Shown piece after piece: positions 52,673 through 62,657 of a DNA stretch of 64,000 bases (position 1 is its first letter; each line of letters opens with the position of its first letter). A program made the translations under genes and the position numbers. The DNA is taken from contig NZ_JAZHRX010000001.1 of NCBI RefSeq assembly GCF_036924645.1, positions 6,785,501 to 6,849,500 on the forward strand, read 5' to 3'. The DNA is from Bradyrhizobium sp. AZCC 2176 (GTDB lineage Bacteria; Pseudomonadota; Alphaproteobacteria; Rhizobiales; Xanthobacteraceae). The notes under the pieces are model-generated. The model made no database searches. It saw only the letters and a program-made list of their open reading frames with translations, and had not been told where the DNA came from.

Positions 52673-53101
52673 ATGGCATATCAACCCAATCCGAACGATC
52701 CCTACGGCGCCGGCCTGAGCGATGAAGAAATCCGCCGTCAGGCCCGCCTTAACAATCTCGACAATGATTTGCAGGCCGATCCCACGCTCGGCGAGGGTCC
52801 TCCGAGCGGCACCAAGGTCGCCATGTTCGCTGTCGCTATCGCCGTGGTGCTGGGCGCCCTGTTCTATGGTCTCAACAATACGACGGTAAACCAGGCGGGT
52901 ACATCGCCGGAGAACCGGACCGCACAGACGCAGCCGGCTAACCCTGCGGCGCCTCCGGGGATGCGTGACGTAACGCCGCGCAGCAACACCGACCCGGGCA
53001 CCACCACAGGTGCTGCGACCAATCGACCGGCGTCGCCTAGCACGGACATGAACAAGCCGACCACGCCGCCTGCGGACAACGCGCCGGCCAGCAAGCAGTA
53101 A
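52673..53101 (+). CDS. Single-pass membrane protein with Pro/Thr-rich tail
   Basis: 142 residues. CGGAGGAACTCATTC precedes the ATG. Polar N-terminus (SDEEIRRQARLNNLDNDLQA), one helix (VAMFAVAIAVVLGALFYGLN, about 48-67), then a disordered Thr/Pro/Asn-rich periplasmic tail. Function unknown. Followed by a strong terminator. Confidence 0.75.
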   Translation: MAYQPNPNDPYGAGLSDEEIRRQARLNNLDNDLQADPTLGEGPPSGTKVAMFAVAIAVVLGALFYGLNNTTVNQAGTSPENRTAQTQPANPAAPPGMRDVTPRSNTDPGTTTGAATNRPASPSTDMNKPTTPPADNAPASKQ

Positions 53102-53123
53102 CGCTCATCATCTGAAACGACGC

Positions 53124-53153
53124 GCAGCGGGCCCATTGGCCCGCTGCTTTTTT
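53124..53153 (+). terminator. Intrinsic terminator
   Basis: GCAGCGGGCC (53124-53133) and GGCCCGCTGC (53138-53147) pair perfectly around CATT, followed by six T. It ends the membrane-protein gene; on the minus strand only the hairpin, without an U run, faces the convergent gene. Confidence 0.92.
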
Positions 53154-53173
53154 GTGGCTGGCCGAATTTGGGG

Positions 53174-53986
53174 CTAGCTGAACATCTTGTTGAGTTCGCC
53201 GCCGGGATAGCCGTTGGCGAACTCCTTGAATGTCCCCTGCTCGGCCATCTCCTTTGATGCCTTCATGAAGCCGGCCCACGCCATCCGCGCCAGCGCGCCG
53301 CCGACGCTGATCCGGCGGACGCCGAGATCGGAGGCCGCCGCCAGCGACGGGCCGGCGGCGCCGACCAGGAGATTGACCGGCTTTGGATGCACCGCCTTCA
53401 CCACAGCCGAAATCTCTTCCGGCGTTGAGATACCGGGCGCATAGAGACAATCGGCGCCGGCTTCGGCATAAGCAGTGAGCCGGTCGATCACGAGCTTCAG
53501 ATCCTTCTGCCCGCGCAGGAACGCCTCGCAGCGGCCGGTGAGCAGGACGCCGCTATTGTCGGCATCGATGGCTTTCCGCGCCGCCTTGATGCGATCGACT
53601 GCCAAAGCGCGATCGAACAGGGGTTTTGCATTATCACCGGTAAAGTCCTCGATCGAAAGTCCTGAAACGCCGGTCTTCACCGCGCGTGCCACATTGACGG
53701 CGACCTTGTCCGGCTCGTGCGCAAAGCCGTCCTCGAAGTCGGCATTGACGGGGATATCGACCGCCGCGCAGATCGCGGCGAGATGTGTGCAGACATCGTC
53801 AACGGTGACGCGGTTGTCGGCCTTCGCCAGAGTCCAGGCAAAGCCCGCGCTGGTGGAAGCCAGCGCCTTGAAGCCAAGATGCTGCAGGGCTACCGCGCTG
53901 CCGACGTCAAAGGGATTGGGGATGATGAAGCATCCGCTCTCGTGCAATTTCCTGAATGCGGTGCGTTTGTCAGCAGGTGTCAGCAT
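53174..53986 (-). CDS. Isocitrate lyase/PEP mutase-family protein
   Basis: 270 residues, (alpha/beta)8 barrel. PNPFDVGSAVALQHLGFKAL, the metal-binding NADFEDGF, GVSGLSIEDFTGDN and GRCEAF follow the PEP mutase/oxaloacetase branch. The lyase-type KKCGH active loop is absent, so isocitrate cleavage is unlikely; C-C or C-P bond chemistry on a small keto acid is probable. GGGAGCGACCC before ATG. Confidence 0.87.
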   Translation of the reverse strand: MLTPADKRTAFRKLHESGCFIIPNPFDVGSAVALQHLGFKALASTSAGFAWTLAKADNRVTVDDVCTHLAAICAAVDIPVNADFEDGFAHEPDKVAVNVARAVKTGVSGLSIEDFTGDNAKPLFDRALAVDRIKAARKAIDADNSGVLLTGRCEAFLRGQKDLKLVIDRLTAYAEAGADCLYAPGISTPEEISAVVKAVHPKPVNLLVGAAGPSLAAASDLGVRRISVGGALARMAWAGFMKASKEMAEQGTFKEFANGYPGGELNKMFS

Positions 53987-54054
53987 GGGTCGCTCCCCTC
54001 ATGTTTGTTGGCGCCCGCGTAGATAGGTGCGCAACGCCCGTTCTGCCAGACGCC

Positions 54055-54363
54055 TCACGCCACGACCTTGCGCAGGAACGTCCGCTCCTCGGCGAGGATG
54101 AACTTGTTCTCCTCGGCGAAATTGAAGTTGGCCATGCCTTCGCTGTCGGCGCGCAGCCGCGCGCGGTAGCTTTCATAGGCAGCGAGGCTCTCGAACGAGA
54201 TCAGCGCAAACGCGATGTTGTTGGTGCCCTCATGCGGCATCCAGTAGCCGAGCAGGTCGCCGCCGCATTTCGGGATGATGGTGAGCCAGTTTTTTGAGTA
54301 CTGCTCGAACAGCGCGCGCTTGAATGGATCGAGCTGGTAGCGGATGAAAACGGTGACGGTCAT
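54055..54363 (-). CDS. NIPSNAP-family protein
   Basis: 102 residues, one NIPSNAP ferredoxin-like domain: [40 protein letters not shown] and [20 protein letters not shown]. Small dimeric alpha/beta-barrel proteins of uncertain role. It follows the PEP mutase-like gene's start by 70 bp on the same strand. Confidence 0.85.
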   Translation of the reverse strand: MTVTVFIRYQLDPFKRALFEQYSKNWLTIIPKCGGDLLGYWMPHEGTNNIAFALISFESLAAYESYRARLRADSEGMANFNFAEENKFILAEERTFLRKVVA

Positions 54364-54389
54364 GTGGGGGCTCCTGTGCTTCCTAGGCC

Positions 54390-54498
54390 GTCATTGCGAG
54401 CGAAGCGAAGCAATCCATAGCGCCGCAAGCGGAGGAATGGATTGCTTCGTCGCTGCGCTCCCTTGCGCAAACGCTTCGCGTTTGTCGCAGGCAATGAC
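54390..54498. repeat. Palindrome GTCATTGCGAGCGAAGCGAA type
   Basis: GTCATTGCGAGCGAAGCGAA and GCAATCCAT are mirrored by ATGGATTGCTTCGTCGCTG and GGCAATGAC, with an extra inner hairpin (GCAAACGC-TTCGC-GTTTG). A very common rhizobial palindrome type (memory). Confidence 0.85.
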
Positions 54499-54536
54499 GT
54501 TCGAGGCAACAATACCCGCTTGCCCTACCGCAATGC

Positions 54537-54552
54537 TTCGGCTATCATCGAA
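54537..54552. promoter_or_regulatory. Second ArsR operator candidate
   Basis: TTCGGCTATCATCGAA, similar in length and ends to TTCGATATCAATCGAA at 12163, placed two bases before the ATG of the ArsR gene, so binding would block start of a leaderless or near-leaderless message. Confidence 0.4.
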
Positions 54553-54554
54553 CT

Positions 54555-55253
54555 ATGAAAGCAGGCCCCGACATCGCCATGGTCGCCTCCCTGGTCGGCG
54601 ATCCCGCGCGTTCCAACATGCTGACCGCGCTGATGACCGGCCGCGCGCTGACCGCGAGCGAGCTGGCGCACCAGGCCGGCATCACGCCGCAGACCGCGAG
54701 TTCGCATCTGGCAAAACTCGAGGCCGGCGGCCTGATCGAGCCGGAGAAGCAGGGCCGTCACCGCTATTACCGCCTCACCGGCCCCGACGTCGCCCATGTG
54801 CTCGAAGGCTTGGCAGGTCTCGCCGAGCGCGCCGGCCACACCCGCGTGCGCACGGGGCCGAAGGAGCCGGCGCTGCGGCGGGCGCGGATCTGCTACGATC
54901 ATCTGGCAGGCGATCTCGGCGTGCAGATGCTCGACAGCCTGCGCAAGCAGCGGCTGGTCCGGCAAACCAAACAGGACATCGAACTCACCGGCGAAGGCAA
55001 GCGCTTCATGGCGCAGGCGCTGCAGATCGACACGGAGGCGCTGGCGCACCCGCGCCGGCCGGTCTGCAAGGCCTGTCTCGACTGGAGCGAACGCCGCCAT
55101 CATCTCGCCGGCACGCTGGGTGCCGCCGTGATGAACCGGTTCACCGAACTCAACTGGGCGTCGCGCGATCCGACGCCGGGCAGCCGCGTCGTCAACTTCA
55201 CCCGCACCGGCGAAAAGCGCTTCGCGGCGCTGTTCGGGAGTGAGCCGGCTTAA
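54555..55253 (+). CDS. ArsR-family regulator, paralogue of the one at 12349
   Basis: 232 residues. HTH (VASLVGDPARSNMLTALMTG, AGITPQTASSHLAKLEAGGL) and the C-terminal domain with CKACLDWSERRHHLAGTLGA. It lines up with the 12349 protein over about 215 residues. The ATG has no Shine-Dalgarno sequence (CGAACT precedes), so the message may be leaderless. The gene 90 bp downstream, a secreted hydrolase, is the likely co-regulated partner. Confidence 0.9.
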   Translation: MKAGPDIAMVASLVGDPARSNMLTALMTGRALTASELAHQAGITPQTASSHLAKLEAGGLIEPEKQGRHRYYRLTGPDVAHVLEGLAGLAERAGHTRVRTGPKEPALRRARICYDHLAGDLGVQMLDSLRKQRLVRQTKQDIELTGEGKRFMAQALQIDTEALAHPRRPVCKACLDWSERRHHLAGTLGAAVMNRFTELNWASRDPTPGSRVVNFTRTGEKRFAALFGSEPA

Positions 55254-55341
55254 GCGCTCCGCAAAAAGTGAAGCCGTGCTGGCTTTACCGCGCGCGCTCA
55301 TCACATCAATAAGGCCCACATCCCAAAGGATGGAGCCTGCG

Positions 55342-56382
55342 ATGCAACGCGCGATCGTGATCTGCTTTTCGATTATCGTGGGCAGCCTCCCCTGCGCGCT
55401 GGCAGCCGAGCCTGCCGTGCGCGAGTTCTCTGCGCGCGAACCCTCTGCGCGCGAACCCTATGGCATCGCGCTCGAGGGTTTTGCGTATCCCTACCCCGTC
55501 CACCTGCTGCCGCTCGTGAACGACGGCGAGCAGATGCGGATGGCCTATATGGACGTAGCTCCCGCGCAGCCGAACGGGCGGACCGTGGTGCTGCTGCATG
55601 GCCGCAATTTTCCATCGAGCTATTGGGCGCCAGTCATCAAGACGCTGAGCGATGCCGGCTATCGCGCGGTGGTGCCGGACCAGATCGGCTTCGGCAAATC
55701 CTCCAAGCCGCAAGGCGAGCTGCATTTCGACACGCTGGCGCGCAACACGATCGCACTGCTCGATCATCTCGGAATCGCAAAGGCCGACATCGTGGCGCAT
55801 TCGCTCGGCGGCATGCTTGGCGTGCGGATCGCGCGCGCCTGGCCCGACCGGATTGCGCATCTGTTGCTGACCGCTCCGATCGGCCTGGAGGATTACCGGC
55901 TCTACGTACCGCCGACGCCGACCGAAAAAATTCTGGAGAATGAAGACAAGCTCACGGCGGACGGCTATCGCAAGCAGTTAGAAACCAATTACGCGCTGAA
56001 GCTGCCGCCCGAACAGGTTACGCCGTTCATCGACGCGCGTTTCAATATCAAGGGCAGCGCCGAATATCCGCGCTGGCTGCGCGCCTTCGTCAGCTCCGCG
56101 CAAATGATTTACCGCGAGCCGGTCGCGCACGAGATCCCGCTGATCACGCAGCCGACGCTGTTCGTGATGGGCGCCGACGACCACAACGCGCCGGGAAGAG
56201 CCAATGCGCCGGAAGCGCTGCGCGCGAAAATGGGACAGAACGCCGAGCTGGCCAAAGCGCTCGCCGCGAAAATGCCGAACGGCCGGGCCGAGGTGATTCC
56301 CAATACCGGACACCTGGTCTTCCTGGAGGCGCCGGCCAGATACAGTGAACTGTTGCTCGGATTTCTGGCCGTAGCGCCATGA
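55342..56382 (+). CDS. Secreted alpha/beta hydrolase
   Basis: 346 residues from ATG 55342 (GGATGGAG six bases before). Signal peptide AIVICFSIIVGSLPCALA. After it, SARE-P repeats (15-bp DNA repeat CTCTGCGCGCGAACC twice). Hydrolase core: VVLLHGRNFPSSYW, VVPDQIGFGKSSKPQG, nucleophile AHSLGGM, acid MGADDHNAPG and His in NTGHLVFLEAP. A periplasmic esterase or hydrolase with undetermined substrate. Confidence 0.9.
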   Translation: MQRAIVICFSIIVGSLPCALAAEPAVREFSAREPSAREPYGIALEGFAYPYPVHLLPLVNDGEQMRMAYMDVAPAQPNGRTVVLLHGRNFPSSYWAPVIKTLSDAGYRAVVPDQIGFGKSSKPQGELHFDTLARNTIALLDHLGIAKADIVAHSLGGMLGVRIARAWPDRIAHLLLTAPIGLEDYRLYVPPTPTEKILENEDKLTADGYRKQLETNYALKLPPEQVTPFIDARFNIKGSAEYPRWLRAFVSSAQMIYREPVAHEIPLITQPTLFVMGADDHNAPGRANAPEALRAKMGQNAELAKALAAKMPNGRAEVIPNTGHLVFLEAPARYSELLLGFLAVAP

Positions 56383-56466
56383 CAAATCACGACATTCATG
56401 TTCCATTCAGATGTTCCTGAATAGGTTCCGAACCGTGCCGCCTTGCGGCCATGAACGGGAGAAAAC

Positions 56467-56721
56467 ATGAAGTACCTTTTCGCAGCAGTTTTGGCCCTGG
56501 GCACCGTTGCCAGCTTCAGCGCGGCGGAAGCCGCCGGCGGATGCGGCCCCGGCTGGCATCGCGGCCCCTATGGTGGCTGCCAGCCCAATCGCCGGGCCGT
56601 TGTGGTTCGTCCAGCCCCGGTCGTCGTGGTGCGGCCTGCAGCTCCGGCCGTCGTGGTGCGGCCCGGCCGCGTGTGCCCGTATGGCACGGTGTGGCGCTAT
56701 GGACGCTGCCGCGCTTACTGA
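56467..56721 (+). CDS. Small secreted GCxxG/CxPY-rich protein
   Basis: 84 residues; GGGAGAAAAC before ATG. Signal peptide KYLFAAVLALGTVASFSAAE. Mature part: GGCGPGWHRGPYGGCQPN, a valine/proline-rich repeat (VVVRPAP, VVVVRPAAP, VVVRPGR) and VCPYGTVWRYGRCRAY. This is the GCG_CRPN-type family of small exported rhizobial proteins; function unknown. Ends at a strong terminator. Confidence 0.85.
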   Translation: MKYLFAAVLALGTVASFSAAEAAGGCGPGWHRGPYGGCQPNRRAVVVRPAPVVVVRPAAPAVVVRPGRVCPYGTVWRYGRCRAY

Positions 56722-56740
56722 CGTTTCCAAAGCATGACAA

Positions 56741-56767
56741 AAGCCCCGCTCGCGCGGGGCTTTTTTT
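56741..56767 (+). terminator. Intrinsic terminator
   Basis: AAGCCCCG and CGGGGCTT arms around CTCGCG followed by seven T in total. Confidence 0.92.
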
Positions 56768-56798
56768 ATTCCTTATCCAAACAATTCCTGGCGACATC

Positions 56799-57149
56799 TC
56801 ACCAATAGTAACGACGACGACGCCAGTAGCGGCGGCGCCAACGACGGCGGCGATGCCAACCCCAATATCTGCGACGCCGGCGGCGCCAACCCCAGTGCCG
56901 GCGACGCCAGCCCCAGTGCCGACGGCCCCAGCCGCGATGACGGCCGCGACCCCAGCGCACTTCTTCGGGTGTGAGGCGGTCGACCTCATCGCCTGATGTG
57001 ACGGCGGGTTGAGCGTTCGCATCGGGAGGGAGTTTAGCGTCGTCGGCGAGCGGCGCCGGCATCAGCGGCGCGGCCTGCGCGCTTGCTGCAAGCGCGACAC
57101 CGCCCGCGGCAAATCCAAGGGCGAGTTTCAGAAAGTGGCGGCGTTCCAT
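56799..57149 (-). CDS. Tat-signal protein with Arg/Trp-rich C-terminus
   Basis: 116 residues from ATG 57149 (AGGAGGAAGATGTG upstream). Twin-arginine signal ERRHFLKLALGFAAGGVALA, AQA cleavage, a 35-residue linker, and a C-terminal 50 residues composed almost only of Arg, Trp, Tyr, Gly and His (GWRRRHWGWRRRRRRYWGWH). Such extreme basic-aromatic tails suggest binding to polyanions such as LPS, DNA or RNA (inference). Convergent with the gene at 56467. Confidence 0.65.
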   Translation of the reverse strand: MERRHFLKLALGFAAGGVALAASAQAAPLMPAPLADDAKLPPDANAQPAVTSGDEVDRLTPEEVRWGRGRHRGWGRRHWGWRRRHWGWRRRRRRYWGWHRRRRWRRRYWRRRRYYW

Positions 57150-57389
57150 CACATCTTCCTCCTCCGTTGCTGTGTGCGAAGAAGAGAGTTTCGAGCTGCC
57201 TAGATGAACGCGCGGTGAACTGCGCGTTCAGCTTTGCTCCGAACGAAGTCGATCAAGATTTATTTTTGCGCGCGGCTCCTCGCAGCGGAACATTTGTCGT
57301 CGTTGCGGCTTTTCTGCATCGCGCGCGCGTGTGATCCCGCTTCGCTCTGCGAGCTACGCCGGACGAGCTGCGCGGGAACGACAACCCTG

Positions 57390-57704
57390 TTACGCCACGA
57401 GCTCCTCGGCCAGCACCAGCACCTCCCGTGTCCGCGTCACGTCCGGCCAGTCGCGGTTGAAGTCGGCCACCAGGCGCTTCATCTGCGGCCCCTCGATCGC
57501 GCGATCGAGCGTGGTTTTGTCTGTGAATTGGTACATCGCGTGGTGCAGCGACGGATCGGTGACGCTCCAGTAGCGCCATGCCTTCACGGCGCCGAACGAT
57601 TTCATCGCATCCGGCAGATGTTCCCGCGAATACCAGGTATCGAACGCCTCGCGCTTGGCGGGGTCTGATACAGTGGCGCGGACGACGAAGAAGGCTGCGG
57701 GCAT
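57390..57704 (-). CDS. Dimeric alpha/beta-barrel (EthD-like) protein
   Basis: 104 residues from ATG 57704 with GGGAGAGAAAC upstream. [40 protein letters not shown] and [14 protein letters not shown] [20 protein letters not shown] follow the EthD/ABM ferredoxin-like fold. No catalytic motif is apparent. Confidence 0.8.
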   Translation of the reverse strand: MPAAFFVVRATVSDPAKREAFDTWYSREHLPDAMKSFGAVKAWRYWSVTDPSLHHAMYQFTDKTTLDRAIEGPQMKRLVADFNRDWPDVTRTREVLVLAEELVA

Positions 57705-57817
57705 GTTTCTCTCCCAATGATTTTGTAGGGTGGGCATCTGCGTATCTTTCAACACGCAACTGTCACATGCTCCGTGATATCAACGCCGCGCGCAACGCGT
57801 TATCCGAGGTGCCACCC

Positions 57818-59061
<1,244 letters not shown>

Positions 59062-59068
59062 GGGCTTC

Positions 59069-59149
59069 GTAGGGTGGGCAAAGCGAAGCGTGCCCACCAT
59101 TCTCGTGCGAGTCAAAGTTGGTGGGCACGCTTCGCTTTGCCCACCCTAC
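59069..59149. repeat. Palindrome GTAGGGTGGGCAAAGCG type, copy 2
   Basis: GTAGGGTGGGCAAAGCGAAG and CGTGCCCACCA mirrored by TGGTGGGCACGCTTCGCTTT and GCCCACCCTAC; nearly perfect 30-bp arms. Confidence 0.9.
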
Positions 59150-59170
59150 GCGCCTTCACGAGCAGGCACG

Positions 59171-59518
59171 TCAATTCAGCTTCATCGGCGCATCCCCAAC
59201 TACCCGGAGATCGATCCTGCCGATCAGGTCCGAACGGAGCGCCCCGGCGGCGCTGATGGCGTCGCTGGTCTGCCGCAATGTGCTGACATTCGATCCGAGC
59301 GATACGATTCCGCCGAGTATCGCGGCGATCGATCCGAGGGCAGCGACCTGACTGGATCCGAACAGGCCGAGCATCGTGACGAGCAGCAATCCGACGCCGC
59401 CGGCGATGGCCGCCTTGGAAACCAGAATGATCTTTCGGCATCGCTCCGAGACTTCGGCGAGCTCCTCAAGCCGCTCCTCGATGAGTGAAATCTCGTCGGT
59501 CGGGTCGTCTTCGGGCAT
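59171..59518 (-). CDS. Small membrane protein with two helices
   Basis: 115 residues from ATG 59518. An acidic coiled N-terminus (TDEISLIEERLEELAEVSER) precedes two hydrophobic segments (AAIAGGVGLLLVTMLGLFG and VAALGSIAAILGGIVSLGS) and a polar end. Function unknown. The upstream in-frame part is Trp/Pro-rich and overlaps a GTGGGGTGGGTT-type repeat, so it is excluded. Confidence 0.6.
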   Translation of the reverse strand: MPEDDPTDEISLIEERLEELAEVSERCRKIILVSKAAIAGGVGLLLVTMLGLFGSSQVAALGSIAAILGGIVSLGSNVSTLRQTSDAISAAGALRSDLIGRIDLRVVGDAPMKLN

Positions 59519-59593
59519 CAGATTCAAGATCGAGCACCAACGTGTCATTTCGTGGGGTGGGTTAGCCACCCTACCCGCCGTTCACCTTTCGCG

Positions 59594-60583
59594 CTAGGCG
59601 GGCTCCAGGCCGAGCGCCAGCGCGCTCTCGATCCAGGCCGGCAATTCGCGCTGATACAGCGCATTGCTTTCCTTGAAGCCGAGTGCCGGATCCAGCACGA
59701 AAGTGGCGAGAACTTCCTTCACCTTCGGATCGCTATTGGCCGCGACGCACAGTTCCGCCAGCCGGTCGACGATCGGTTGCGGCACAGCCTTCGGCACCGC
59801 CCAGCCGGTGAAGCCGCTCAAGGTGAAGAACTTCGATGTCGCGCCTTGTTCGGGCAGCGTCTTGACGTTCGGGATCGCGTCGACCTTTTTCGAATGCACC
59901 GCGAACACAACACCTTTATTCCCTTGCAGAACGGTTTGGGCTGCCGTGTAGCTGCCCATCGCGACATCGAGCGTGCCGTCCAACAGCCCCGTCCACATCG
60001 GCGCTTCGCCCCGGTAGTGGATCGGTTCGATCTTGAGGCCATACTGCTTGTTGAGTTCATTGATCGTGATGTGCGGCGCCGAGCCCGCGCTATAGGTGCC
60101 GAAGTTTACCTGCCCCTTCTTGCGCGCGAACGCGACGAAATCGTCCAGCGTCTTGACGCCGGACGCCAGGCTCGCGACCAGCAGCAGACCGGCGCCCGGA
60201 ATGATGCTGACTAGCGTCAGGTCTCTATCCATGTCATAGCCCGGGTTCTTCATCATGACCCGGTTCATCACATAGGTCGCGGAAATCGAGCACAGAATGG
60301 TGTGACCGTCCGGCTCCGCGCGCGCGACGTCCGCCGCGCCGATCGAGCCGGACGCGCCCGCCTTGTTCTCGATGACGACGGTCTTTCCCACCTGCCTGGA
60401 GATGAAATCGCCGAAGGCGCGCGCGAGCAGATCGGTCTGCCCGCCCGCCGGATAGCTGCAGACCATCCGGATATTTCGCGACGGCCACGCAGCTTGCGCC
60501 GAGGCGCCACGCGAGAGCAAAGGCATCGCGGCCGCCGCCGTGCCGGCAGCGATGAAGTGACGGCGATTGATTTTCGCAAACAT
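59594..60583 (-). CDS. Tripartite tricarboxylate transporter binding protein (Bug/TctC)
   Basis: 329 residues; GGGAGGAATCA precedes ATG. Tat-like signal INRRHFIAAGTAAAAMPLL. The TctC/Bug pattern is clear: WPSRNIRMVCSYPAGGQTDL, AFGDFISRQVGKTVVIENKA GAS, IRYRGEAP-type EPIHYRGEAPMWTGLLDGTL. It binds a carboxylate in the periplasm. The TctA/TctB membrane partners are not adjacent, as is usual for the many orphan Bug proteins of Bradyrhizobium and Burkholderiales. Confidence 0.92.
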   Translation of the reverse strand: MFAKINRRHFIAAGTAAAAMPLLSRGASAQAAWPSRNIRMVCSYPAGGQTDLLARAFGDFISRQVGKTVVIENKAGASGSIGAADVARAEPDGHTILCSISATYVMNRVMMKNPGYDMDRDLTLVSIIPGAGLLLVASLASGVKTLDDFVAFARKKGQVNFGTYSAGSAPHITINELNKQYGLKIEPIHYRGEAPMWTGLLDGTLDVAMGSYTAAQTVLQGNKGVVFAVHSKKVDAIPNVKTLPEQGATSKFFTLSGFTGWAVPKAVPQPIVDRLAELCVAANSDPKVKEVLATFVLDPALGFKESNALYQRELPAWIESALALGLEPA

Positions 60584-60823
60584 TGATTCCTCCCTGAATT
60601 TTCAAGGAGCGTAGCGCATCGCCCGGCTACTGCCACATGCGAATGCCGGGACAGATTGGCGCACTTAGCGAAATTCGGGCTCTCCTCACATGATCCCGCA
60701 AGCGCGCTAACTCGATGATGGTATTTGCAACTGCCACGGGTGCGAACCGACGGCGCTTTATGCGAGTTGGATGGGGATGAAGCGAGCGCAGGCTGGACGA
60801 GCTGTCCACTGTAGCGCGTACAG

Positions 60824-61420
60824 TTAGAGCGCGCGGGATGCGGGCCGCAGCATCGGCGTCAGCACTGGAGAAGAGCCACTTTGGATTCTGCCGGTGATCT
60901 TGAAGCCATGACGTTCATAGAGCGAAATGTTACGCGGATTCGAGCTTTCGAGGTAGGCCGCGATGCCCTCCTCGTCGCATCGTCGAAGGGCGTGCTTCAT
61001 CAGCAACGTGCCGAGCCCCTGCCCGAACCTGTTCGGATCGGTGGCGATAAAAGGCAGATACCAATGCGGCTCAAGGGGATGATGTTCGGCCATTCCTTTC
61101 ATGACGGCCCCGATATCCTCGGCGGTCTCCGGGCGCTGGGTCTCCTCCATGATTGCGCCCATTTCTGCTTCATCTGGCTCGACGCCTGGCGGCAGCCACA
61201 GGGCAACGGCGCGAGCCCCTTCAGTAATGTAGGCTGTGCCATGCTCGAAAGCCCGGCCGCCGAGAGCATTGACGAACCGAGGCATTGTTCTGAGGTACAC
61301 GGACGGATCGGGCCAAGCCCAACGCGCCATCGGGTCGGCTGCAAAGCCGAGCACAATGGTGCTGATCGCGCCTGCCTGGACGTTTGCGTCCGCGGATTTG
61401 ACTTCCGGCGCCACCGACAT
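60824..61420 (-). CDS. GNAT-family N-acetyltransferase
   Basis: 198 residues from ATG 61420. PHWYLPFIATDPNRFGQGLG then TLLMKHALRRCDEEGIAAYL is the acetyl-CoA-binding motif A (Q/RxxGxG/A variant), and SSNPRNISLYERHGFKITGR is motif B. N-acetyltransferase on an unknown small molecule or peptide. Confidence 0.88.
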   Translation of the reverse strand: MSVAPEVKSADANVQAGAISTIVLGFAADPMARWAWPDPSVYLRTMPRFVNALGGRAFEHGTAYITEGARAVALWLPPGVEPDEAEMGAIMEETQRPETAEDIGAVMKGMAEHHPLEPHWYLPFIATDPNRFGQGLGTLLMKHALRRCDEEGIAAYLESSNPRNISLYERHGFKITGRIQSGSSPVLTPMLRPASRAL

Positions 61421-61436
61421 CCTGTCGTTCCCTCGG

Positions 61437-61632
61437 TCACCATTCGATCTTAGGCATCGTTAATGTAAACGGGCCAATGCCTTCTTCAAGAACCAGACCG
61501 GCTCTTAATTCTTGTGAACGCGTGAAGGGCACAAAGCGCACGAGGGCGACGGTGCGCATCGTCGTCTTGTCAAGGGCGATTTTTTCGACGACCGCGAGCT
61601 GCTTCGGCGGACGGCGGCGTTTATGAAAACTA
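61437..61632. other. Short stretch upstream of GNAT gene
   Basis: A minus-strand 40-codon frame from ATG 61559 to TGA 61437 (VALVRFVPFTRSQELRAG and GIGPFTLTMPKIEW) ends 16 bases before the GNAT start. No ribosome site; RFVPFT-like phrases recur in unlikely rhizobial ORFs, so it is noted but not called as a gene. Confidence 0.3.
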
Positions 61633-62448
61633 CTACTGTTGTCCGGACTGCAACTGCACTGGCGCCCGCGCTTGTGCTCTGGCTTGCGTCGGCGGAAGCG
61701 TCGACACGGGCTTACGCGCAGGGTTGGCAACTGGCCGTGGCGGATTAGCTGATGTCGCCGCCGATGTCTTGGGCCGCAGGTTCTGCTCGGAGGCACTGGA
61801 GATCGCGCGCGCCATTTGTTCCTGGCTCGCCTTGAGCTGTTCGGTGATCCCAGCATTTTCGCGGGCCAGTTCTTCCTGGCTGGCCTTGAGCTGCTCGATC
61901 TCCTGCTGCACGCTTGCGAGATCACGCGCCATCGTTTGGAGCGATTGTGTCACCTCGGGCGGGATCGGGTCCGATGCCGCGGCTTGCGGCACGGTCTGAG
62001 CCGGAGGCGGTAATTGCAAAAGTCCTGCATCCGCCGCAGCCACCTGAACGGCAGGCGGGCTCTGCTCGGCGGCAAGCTTTGATGTTTCCGACGGCAGCGA
62101 CGAAGCCGCGGCCAGTTGCGGTGCCCACCGGGAGATCATCGGCGTGACCGTCTCGCCATAGGACTGCCAGGCGAAAGCAGCGGTACAGATGCCCGCTGTC
62201 AACAGCAGGCCGATCAAGCCGCGTAGCGCCGGTCTGCCTCGCGATGGATGACGAAGCCTGTTCACGGGCTTCTTCTCCAGCTTGGAAATCTGTTCGTTGA
62301 ACCGTGCGAGTTCTTCATCCGCGCGAGCGATCTGCTCATAAGCATGCGCGAGCCGTTCATCGGCGCGCGCGACCAGCTCCATCTCTTGCGTGGACAGTGC
62401 CGGATTAACGTGCGGGTCGGTTTGCTTGGTGTTCACCGAGGAATCCAT
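61633..62448 (-). CDS. Membrane-anchored coiled-coil protein
   Basis: 271 residues; AGGAGGCGCCTC before ATG. Cytoplasmic coiled coil (ARADERLAHAYEQIARADEE), one helix (ALRGLIGLLLTAGICTAAFA, about 75-95), then a periplasmic part with a second coiled coil (QTMARDLASVQQEIEQLKAS, QEELARENAGITEQLKASQE; a near-repeat) and a Pro/Ala/Arg-rich tail. Proteins of this build are common in Bradyrhizobium; function unknown, perhaps envelope organisation (inference). Confidence 0.75.
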   Translation of the reverse strand: MDSSVNTKQTDPHVNPALSTQEMELVARADERLAHAYEQIARADEELARFNEQISKLEKKPVNRLRHPSRGRPALRGLIGLLLTAGICTAAFAWQSYGETVTPMISRWAPQLAAASSLPSETSKLAAEQSPPAVQVAAADAGLLQLPPPAQTVPQAAASDPIPPEVTQSLQTMARDLASVQQEIEQLKASQEELARENAGITEQLKASQEQMARAISSASEQNLRPKTSAATSANPPRPVANPARKPVSTLPPTQARAQARAPVQLQSGQQ

Positions 62449-62657
62449 GAGGCGCCTCCTGCCAGTTTGCCGTCAACTGAACGAGCGATCGTCGGATTGT
62501 AGACACTCCTTACCGCCGTTTTGACCAAAGCAAGGCTGGAGGATGGAAAGTATAGGGCTGATTTTGGGCAACAACCCTGCAGGCATCGCCTTGAGGTCGC
62601 GTCGCAGCGCTCTACTTCCGACAGCTGGAAGCGAGCTGCCCTGGCCCTAACGACGGC

